Source of the DNA: Dryas octopetala | Lineage: Eukaryota; Streptophyta; Magnoliopsida; Rosales; Rosaceae | Assembly: GCA_963921425.1 (NCBI GenBank) | Contig: OY992834.1 | Location: 13,580,164-13,644,163 of the forward strand | Direction of reading: 5' to 3' | Length of the DNA: 64,000 nucleotides | In this document: one piece after another, positions 56,733 through 64,000 of the stretch | Position numbering within the stretch: position 1 is the stretch's first letter | Layout: each line of letters opens with the position of its first letter | Position numbers and translations under genes: made by a program | Notes under the pieces: generated by a model | The model's input: only the letters and a program-made list of their open reading frames with translations | What the model was told of the DNA's origin: nothing | Databases searched by the model: none

Positions 56733-57289
56733 GTTGAAACAATTTTAATGAAAGAATGAGAATGAAATATTGAAACGAAAAGGCTTATCAAAAGTTATGT
56801 TTCCACTTTGTACATTGATTTTTATTTTTTTATTTTAAGGAAAGCAAGTTAGTACTTAGCATTTCTATATTGAGGAGCCATATGCATTTCTATATATATG
56901 TACATGAACGACTGAAAATGCACTTCTTTTTCTTCATAACATATGAAAGATAACTATGATGATCCAAATCAAAACATTAGAGTTTTAGTTAGGAGCTTGC
57001 TCAATTTTACTTAATTAGATGTTACAATTAAGCAATCATGCATTAGGTAAAAGAAATTGAAGTGAGGTTCTGCACCACTCCCTTTGTAGGAAACCAAAAA
57101 GAATGCTAAAATCACCTCTGGAAGGAATTACAAAAATGCAGACCTAACCAAGGAATGAAATCTTGTCCACTTCAGATCTCATGTAACATTCTGTTCTACA
57201 ATCTATGGAGAAAGAAATTAATGTATGACCAAACACTATGAAGCAAGTATATGAACATTATAAAATAAGAATAAAACAAAAAAGAACCC

Positions 57290-57405
57290 GTTTTGCACCT
57301 CGGATTTTGCAGTTAATATCTCCTCAAACTGTTTCAAGATTTCTGGTGAAGAATAGTTGTCAATCTCAGCTCCTAGCACTGAAATTGAAACTTTAACCCC
57401 TGCCA
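57290..57405 (-). pseudogene. Captured dienelactone-hydrolase-family exon
   Basis: The minus strand reads VKVSISVLGAEIDNYSSPEI followed by LKQFEEILTAKSEVQNG. In plant dienelactone-hydrolase-like proteins (annotated as endo-1,3;1,4-beta-glucanase-like) a VLGAEID..SPPELLKQFEE segment contains the catalytic Asp and precedes the catalytic His. The His-containing segment (HGW) is not found here. It is a single exon-like fragment in the CACTA element, and cannot be functional. Confidence 0.6.
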
Positions 57406-58145
57406 ATAAGTTTATTCATATTGAAAGTACGATGGAATCAAATTTCAAGAACTCTTCTCTCCTTTGGTCCTAGAGCATAATAATGATAAAGTAACAACAA
57501 AAACAACAATGACAATGCAAAACTAGTGAAGGGGTTTTTTTTTTTTTTTTTTTTTCAAATTCAAGGCAAATTGGCATAATTTAGGATTCAAATACTTGTC
57601 AATAGCCTGATACAGTGCCTGCTTCAAATCAAACAGCAATAACAGGATACATTGTGAACTAGCCCTCCCAACTCCTTTGTGTAGTCCACAATTAGACGGG
57701 ACTCTAGAGGCTGCTAAAATGAAATGATATGATATAAACATTGTAAATTAGAAACCAGTTCACAAAATAAATGTTCGTCGACTAAGATAGCTTCCTTTCT
57801 TTTTCCATAACAGGTTCTAAAGAAGAAATTTTAATGTATCTATGCAATTGCTCTATATTGCTAGATTATGATAAAAGCTGGAATTTTACGTCGAGATGAT
57901 TTATGTACACCATTTTATAACATACTTAAAGTTGCTCCAACAACAATGCTCGGCTGAAAACATGATATAACACAATGCAACTACAATATAATTATGAAAC
58001 ATTTAAGGACTGAAATCCATACCCTCAATATCATCCAAAGAAACAAATGAAGGATTTAAAAGTACAACAGCTAAGATGAACGCAAACTTCGCAAGTTCAG
58101 TCACGACCTTGGCTGAGAACAAGCATTAGAGTTCAAGAATACGAA

Positions 58146-60121
58146 CTTTCATTTGTAAGCGCTAGATCTTTAATGCACAGACTTTCAAGTTCAGGGTAAT
58201 CCAGAGCAATACGGTTCAGAACCTAAAATCATTATGCCTTTTGTAAATATCAAGAACTAGAATAGTAAATGGTAAAACAAAACAATATACACTAAAATGC
58301 TAACTAAAAAAATAAAAAAGTTACGGGTTATAAGATATATCATTAGAAATTGAATTATCACATGCAGATGCATGTTACAAAGAGCATCTGCTCCATCTTC
58401 ACATGTATGTTTTTGAATGAGTGCACAAAATGGTGTTTGCGCACATGTGTGGATATTTATAAACAGCGTACAAGAGAAAACTACATATACCATGAGAGTG
58501 TCAAAAACAGTCCAGAGCTTGATTAGAAAAATGTACATTTAAAAACATATTTTCGTGACAGAACCACCACCAGGATAAAGAAAAAATACAAAATGTGATC
58601 AGATGCACTCACTGAGCGAATGTTGACAATATTTGACTGTGCTTTCAAAGTTTCAACATCACGATCCAACTGCTGCGTCCAATCCGAAAGTAAGGCTTCA
58701 TCCTACAAGGAAAGATGAATATATTACTGCTACATTCAAGAAAAAAACAAACAGAACAATAAACATATAAGAAAAGGCACATTACCTGGGGCAGCTGTAT
58801 TGTCACATTGTTGGGGAAAATCCTACTAAGCTGCTTCATTGTTTTAGGGGTTTCTTTGCTCCTATCAGGCAGCCAACTACCAAGGTTATCCTGAAACCAC
58901 CAGTAAATGTGTCATCTTTATTTTAAAAGCAACCAACAATTTGTCAATAAAAACTGCCTAAAAGGCTAAAATAGTTCCAAACTCCCATATAATCAGGGAT
59001 GAGCCCCCCCTCCCCCCTTCAGATTGTTTCAATTGACCTTTGTACTTTGTGTACATTTGCATGAGAGAGAGAAAGAATTAAAGATAAATCATACTGGGAA
59101 TTATATAAGCAGATCGATAAGAATATAGTTGCTGAATAAAAATTCATGAAATTCTCTTGCATGTACTACAGCCTAGAAATTCATGCACTTTGTCGCACAT
59201 TTATGAAGGCCTAAAATCAAAATTAACATGATCACAGATGATGATATAGCAACCAAAAAGGACATTAGACATAGGCAGCAAGTAGCAACATTCACATAAA
59301 TGAAACCAATCATACATGCCCATAAACAACAAGGAAAAAAAGAAGATACTGCAACTGGCATACCAGAAAAGCAAGATCAAGCAAAGCTGTTTGGCTGAAA
59401 CTGAACTTCGTAAACAAAAGACCACCGGGATGGGACTGGAAAACATGAAATATAGTTCAATGTCAAACCGAAAATAGTTAAAAATAAGCTAACTGAACAA
59501 AATCCTCAACCTCTTACTTCCTCCTTACAATTGTCCAACTGGGTATGGGAGCCAATTACTACAACTTTCTCTGGCAAATTTTTGAACTTACTCTTTAAGA
59601 CGGTATATGCATCTGAGTTACCTGCCATTGCCTTTGCTATATCTTTCACAAACAATATCAAAGGAATACTTTTACTCTCGATCATTTGATGCAACCTGCA
59701 CAAGGGTGCTTTAAATTTTAATGCCAGAACAACAACTATCTTTTTTTTTTTTTATAAGAACAACAACAACTATCTTGGTCCAGTAAAGGGCGATGAGTAC
59801 CTCAAGATGTTCACTAATAGCAAGCTTTTCAATATCATCAGCTCCAGGACCATCCAAGTGACATAAATTATTAGCTGCATAATAAGCATCAATTATTAAC
59901 ACAAGAATACAGCAACAAAAACAAAGCAAAAGCAAGTAGTGATAGAAAAATCATATGATATTAGAAAATCACCAGAACGAAAAAAGCCATGATCTTCTTC
60001 ACAAAGACCACCAAGATCATTGCCATCTTGTATCCCTTTATCAAATCTAACCCCAATTTTTGAGGATCCATTTTCTTCAAAAGCAAGAACAACTTTGCCT
60101 CAACAACCATGCATTGGTCCC
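58146..60121 (-). pseudogene. Captured AAA-ATPase gene fragment, seven exons with introns
   Basis: Minus-strand exons are about 60121-59973, 59874-59801, 59695-59518, 59435-59364, 58890-58796, 58702-58613 and 58222-58146. In order they read GKVVLAFEENGSSKIGVRFD with GNDLGGLCEEDHGFF, then GADDIEKLAI, then SIPLILFVKDIAKAMAGNSD with LPEKVVVIGSHTQLDN, then SHPGGLLFTKFSFSQTALLD, then KETPKTMKQLSRIFPNNVTI, then DEALLSDWTQQLDRDVETLK, then VLNRIALDYPELESLCIKDL. This is the region just before the AAA module of large plant ATPases of the At1g02890/At4g02480 type. The AAA core itself (Walker A and B) was not captured. A TGA interrupts the first exon and the last runs into a stop. Most splice sites are intact, showing capture of genomic DNA. 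Confidence 0.88.
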
Positions 60122-61196
60122 CTGCAGAAAAAAGAAATTAAAACCAAAATCACTTCCCAATCAATGGTCTACGGAATTCATGGGGCAAGATTCTCAACTT
60201 TAGCTTACTTGACAAAAGTTCTTCAAATTCCTCTGAGCTACCGATGATGTGTATTCCGGGAGACTGGTAGAGAACTGTAAGAAAGCACACGTTTGGCTGA
60301 GATCCAAGCTTCTACCTTGAGAGGATGTCGTCCGACCTCTGAGAACAGGAAATCGCAAAGCGACGTCCGACCTCCGATACAGAGAGACTCGCAGAGTGAG
60401 ATTAAGAGAGAGACGGAGCTCTTGACCTTGGCTTGACGAAGCTCATTCCAGTGATGATGACGAACGACGGTGCTGTAGACGAACGACAAGGCTCAATCAT
60501 GCACTTGCAAGTTGAAAACCCAAAAAAAAAAACTAATAAGCAAAACCTAAAACAAAAAAGATAAGAACCTGAACTGACCTAGGTTGCCGATGGAGTAGCT
60601 CAGTGTGACGGCGCATGTACCAGACCACCGCAGATGAAGAACGACTTCAAGGTTGTTTGAAGGAAACACCCAAGGCTTCAAATTCTCCCAATACAGATCT
60701 AACCTAGGTTTGCAGAAAGAGGGATAAGAATTGAGAAAAAGAGAGAGAGAGAGAGAGAGAGAGTGTGTGTGTGTGTGTGTGTAGGAAGAATTGAGACCGA
60801 TGATGGCATGATGCAGATCGAGAGCGATGATGGCGGGATGCAGATTGATGAAGATTGTGTCTAAGTGTTGGGGGGTCTTCGAATGGGTAAGTGAGTCTAA
60901 GTCTTGGGAGTTGTGTCTGGGATGTAGTGGTACGCAAAAAAATTTTAAGTTGGGGGAAAATTCAGTGGTTAATCACTTAATGCAATTAAAGATATCAGTT
61001 TATATTCTAGATATCGGTTTTTAAGATTTTTTTGGTTTATGGGTAAAAGTTTAGATATCAGTTTTAAAAATTACTGATATGTAATAGGTTATAGATATCA
61101 ACAGAAAAATCAACTGATATCTAAACTTATATAATATCGGTTTTGCTACAAACCGATATCTTAGCAGTGATATCTATGGCCTTTTTTGTAGTAGTG

Positions 61197-61245
61197 GGAG
61201 CAAATGAAAAAGCATCTCATCATATTCAAATATAGCCATTATGAA
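61197..61245 (-). pseudogene. BAHD acyltransferase 3'-end relic, right piece after CACTA
   Basis: Continues the relic left of the CACTA element. ggagcaaatgaaaaagcatc and 'ttcaaatatagccat' match 63122-63166 closely. Homology ends near 61245. Confidence 0.65.
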
Positions 61246-61332
61246 AATCAATAGGTTAAATTATTTCCAATTAATAAGTTGATGAATGAAAGACCATTTA
61301 TTTATTTATTTATAATGATATATCCTAATCCA

Positions 61333-61560
61333 GTACTTCTCATTCTCACATGCTGCAACGACTAACAATTGCACTAGGATTCAAAGAAGCAAGTGAAGGA
61401 AGCATCTCATCATGTTCCAATATAGTCATCACTTGTTCTTCTATGCTCGATCACCCAAGCTTCAATATCTTCACCCCATTTGCTCAAAATGAAAAAATGG
61501 TTGAAAAACATAGGACAAAGTGACCCTAATGGGTTTCCCCCACCCTAAATCCGTATCATA
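61333..61560 (-). pseudogene. Second BAHD acyltransferase 3'-end fragment
   Basis: This aligns with 63070-63300 at moderate identity. The minus strand gives KWGEDIEAWV, then after a frameshift EHDEMLPSLASLNPSAIVSR and a stop. The upstream part covers the region next to the DFGWGKP motif (ggtttcccccaccc). It is truncated and frameshifted, hence non-functional. Confidence 0.75.
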
Positions 61561-61986
61561 TAAAGAAGATAATTAAAGCCTACATACAGAAGCTAAGGTT
61601 CTGCTTTCAACATTTGAAGCAAATCAAGATACTTTTAAAAAACAATAAAAATAATCAAGATGGTATATATAATTGATTTTACCGTTCTCGATCTTGTCTT
61701 TCCCAAGAACTGTAGATGGAATAGTAAGAGAGGGAAAAAGACTAGAAAGCGATAGAGTAGAATTATTTTTTCTTTCCTATATGTCCCTAGATGTCATTTT
61801 TCATAAGAATATATATATATATATATCTCTATTTATTATTAATATTTTCATAAATGGTAGGTGTGAAAATAAGACATGAGGTGGGAATAGTAGCACTTTA
61901 TCTTTAAATATCAAGTTACATTAAAACGATGATCTGGATAATTAAATGCTTAATAGATGATCATAACTTAAATCTAAATCCAGTAC

Positions 61987-63064
61987 TGTTTGTGGATAAA
62001 CCCACATCGATCCAACAGCTAATCATGGCTCGACACGTGGCTGGTCAGATCCAACTTTGGAGTTGACTTTTTAACGGTCAGACTTGGACCTCCACGTCAC
62101 CACACCGGCTCGGTACCCTTTTTCGTGGCCAGATCGGATCGGTTTATCCTGGCGAAACCCTCACGCCGATCCGACCCGATCTGAGGATCTTCCAAAGAAT
62201 TGAATGTTCATCCTTCCTTGGTTATCCTAGCTCGGCTCGGCTCGGCTCGGCCTTGGGCGAGCGTCTTTTCAAATTATAGTCACGACCGACTACGATTTGA
62301 AGGGATCACTGCATGCTGGATCGGCACGGCCTGGTAATATGTATCCGATCTGATCACATGAGAGTAGCATGTTTGCATGTGAAGATATCTGTGTTCGGAT
62401 CGGCTGGGCACCACGCCGTCATTCCAAAAGAAGATCACGTTGGGACGAATGGCCATACTTGAGTGCACCTGACAGGATCTTCTGACAGATAAGACTTCCC
62501 AGCTCACATTCATGACTATTGGGGCATTTCATCTGAACCTTCCATCCTTGCATTCAATACGGCATTCAATGCAACATTGAATGCAAAGGAGGTGAGTGGC
62601 TGTGCATGCTGCTATTCACGACCGAACGCGTGGATCTCTCTCAAACATTCATTCACATGCAGGTAACTTACTCCTCACAACTTCCTTTGTCTATATAAAC
62701 CAACTTATATGCACAAAAGCCAAATCGACCTATCATCAGGCAAACACTTACACGAACTTTTCACTCACCAAAAGCATAACCAACTTGCTGAGAATAAACC
62801 CAGAACATTTACCTTGTTCTTCCCATTCTCCCAAGTTCATCACCTGTTCTTCCCCACTTTCACTCAAACACCCCTGAATACACATCACTGACTTCATCAT
62901 CGGAGCGTGTTTGGCTGGTACCACACTGGTCCATCTTCTTTGATCTTGTGTTTGTGCAGGAAGATCTCGGATCAACATCCACGTCATCATCCAACAAGGC
63001 ATCTGATCAGCCAGATCATCACTTCTAAGTTATTGCATCTATCTTACAGAAATTTGCATCAACA
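61987..63064 (+). mobile_element. Intact solo LTR, 1078 bp
   Basis: Starts tgtttgtgga and ends gcatcaaca, with a perfect 5-bp duplication agtac on both sides (61982-61986 and 63065-63069). A likely TATA box tctatataaacc lies at about 62690. A cattcaatg/cattgaatg inverted word lies near 62551-62583. There is no primer-binding site or coding region, so the internal part was removed by LTR recombination. A related copy in opposite orientation lies at 23497-24547. It inserted immediately 3' of the BAHD copy below. Confidence 0.88.
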
Positions 63065-63069
63065 AGTAC

Positions 63070-64000
63070 TACTTCTCATTCTCAAATGCGGCAACGACTG
63101 ACAATTGCACTATGATTGAAGGAAGCAAATGAAAGAAGCATCTCATCACGTTCAAATATAGCCATCTCTTTTTCTTCCAAGTTCACCCAAGCTTCAATAT
63201 CTCCACCCCATTTGGTATCAACCAAAGTGATAAACTTGTCGAAGTACATAGGACAAGTAACCCATGTGGGTTTCCCCCACCCAAAATCCATATCATAAAA
63301 TTGAAATCCGCATAAACTTGAAAGCCAAAAGATATTGACTACCATCTTCTCTAGTTCACTCTCCTTTCTAAGAGATTCACAAAGCAGAGAGTAACAATCT
63401 TCCCTTTTAAATCTCTTTGCCTTGTCCTTGCAGAAGTCTGCTAACCCTTTCCTTATCTGGACGACCAGTTCCGGTATTTCGATATCAATTTTTTCAACCA
63501 ACACCGGGAACCGCCATATGATATTCCCTATAGCATTGTCCGACAGTGAAGGGACCATTCATTTGTGCAAGTTGACCGTTTGCAACAGTAGCGACGTCCT
63601 TGATGATGATATGGATTGGGACGCAGCAACAACAGCATTAATAGCACATTTCAAGACAACTGCAAATGCTAATTGCACATTTGTAGGGCCATTAAAGCCA
63701 AGCTGTTGATCAAGTAGTAGTTTACTGGTTTTGGCCTTGAGACTGGCCATCTTTGAGGCCCCAAACACAAGCCTCCTTGTGGTGAAATTTTGAGGTAGGA
63801 ACATTTGGGGGTTGGAGGTGAAATTTGTCCCCGTTTTCCCAAGCGACATCAGCGGTCCAGTATTGAACTTTGGAAGCAGTATTTGATGATCACGATGATC
63901 ATGGTCGTCGTATTCTTTACGAGCAGTGGCCGTCCAGCTCTGGACGAACGTACACAAAGATGATGCATCCGCGATCTTGTGTGAAAGAGAGACTCCAATA
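63070..64000 (-). pseudogene. BAHD acyltransferase (vinorine synthase-like), 5' end beyond the window, in-frame stop
   Basis: BAHD enzymes move acyl groups from acyl-CoA to alcohols or amines in specialised metabolism. The minus strand is open from the right edge: IGVSLSHKIADASSLCTFVQ contains the catalytic HxxxD (HKIAD). Later VNLHK is followed by a TGA codon (63559-63561). The same frame then continues MVPSLSDNAIGN, where relatives have an unbroken VNLR.RM-type stretch. The downstream half keeps DFGWGKP at about 63278-63298 and ends NHSAIVSRCRI with a stop at 63082-63084. Apart from this one stop the visible part is intact, so the loss may be recent, or an allelic difference or sequence error. 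The N-terminal roughly 150 residues lie outside the window. The clade (vinorine synthase or benzyl-alcohol acetyltransferase-like) is inferred from motif wording; the substrate is unknown. Confidence 0.85.

Larger units (their letters stand above)
55676..61196. mobile_element. Complete 5.5-kb CACTA (En/Spm) element carrying host gene fragments
   Basis: Ends are CACTACTACAAAAAAGGCC (left) and its complement ggccttttttgtagtagtg (right), flanked by a 3-bp duplication gga (55673-55675 and 61197-61199), both diagnostic of CACTA elements. About 600 bp inside the left end and 220 bp inside the right end hold many copies of actgatatct-like subterminal repeats. I see no transposase (TNPD/TNPA) coding region, so it is non-autonomous. 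The interior carries minus-strand fragments of an AAA ATPase (58146-60121) and a dienelactone-hydrolase-like gene (about 57290-57405), plus an unidentified open piece at 56640-56732. A (ga)n(gt)n microsatellite lies at 60740-60782. It inserted in a BAHD gene relic. Confidence 0.93.

Overview
The window is nuclear DNA of a flowering plant, most likely a eudicot. It is AT-rich, with GT-AG introns, TA-rich spacers, plant gene families (a long PLS-type pentatricopeptide protein without introns in its coding region, an ankyrin/PGG gene, BAHD acyltransferases) and many plant transposons with clear target-site duplications. A run of exactly 200 N at 43985-44184 marks it as assembled scaffold. I cannot name the species from sequence alone.

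Layout. 1-6.0 kb is gene-free and built of small transposons: a nested SINE/hAT pair, a retroposon with poly-A, a 741-bp Mutator-type palindrome and another long inverted repeat. 6.0-8.3 kb holds a five-exon gene of unknown function. 11.7-14.2 kb holds a PPR gene resembling Arabidopsis At4g21300, followed at 14.3-15.5 kb by a decayed partial copy of the 6-8 kb gene. 17.2-21.0 kb holds an eleven-exon clamp-loader paralog (RFC3-like) with changed ATPase residues and an apparent one-base frameshift at a splice donor. 21.3-24.6 kb is transposons, including a solo LTR. 25.8-34.6 kb (minus strand) is a complete eleven-exon SEC23, the COPII coat GTPase activator; one of its introns has a GC donor. 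35.6-44.4 kb carries broken gene pieces: a CRM-domain fragment, an ankyrin/PGG pseudogene and a second PGG tail beside the N gap. A palindromic minisatellite sits at 36.3 kb.

45-64 kb is almost wholly mobile DNA: a hAT-like element with a Mutator-type MITE nested inside it, an LTR plus primer-binding site, a CACTA terminus next to a captured dCMP-deaminase fragment, a broken L1-type LINE, and a complete 5.5-kb CACTA element. The last carries exon-intron fragments of at least two unrelated host genes (an AAA ATPase and a dienelactone-hydrolase-like protein). It sits inside a relic of a BAHD acyltransferase 3' end. Further BAHD copies follow, separated by a second solo LTR, and the longest runs off the right edge with an in-frame stop codon.

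Likely functional genes are SEC23, the PPR gene and probably the unknown gene at 6 kb. The RFC3-like gene is doubtful. The most notable system is the gene-capturing CACTA family (two members share terminal and subterminal sequence), which has collected pieces of several unrelated plant genes.
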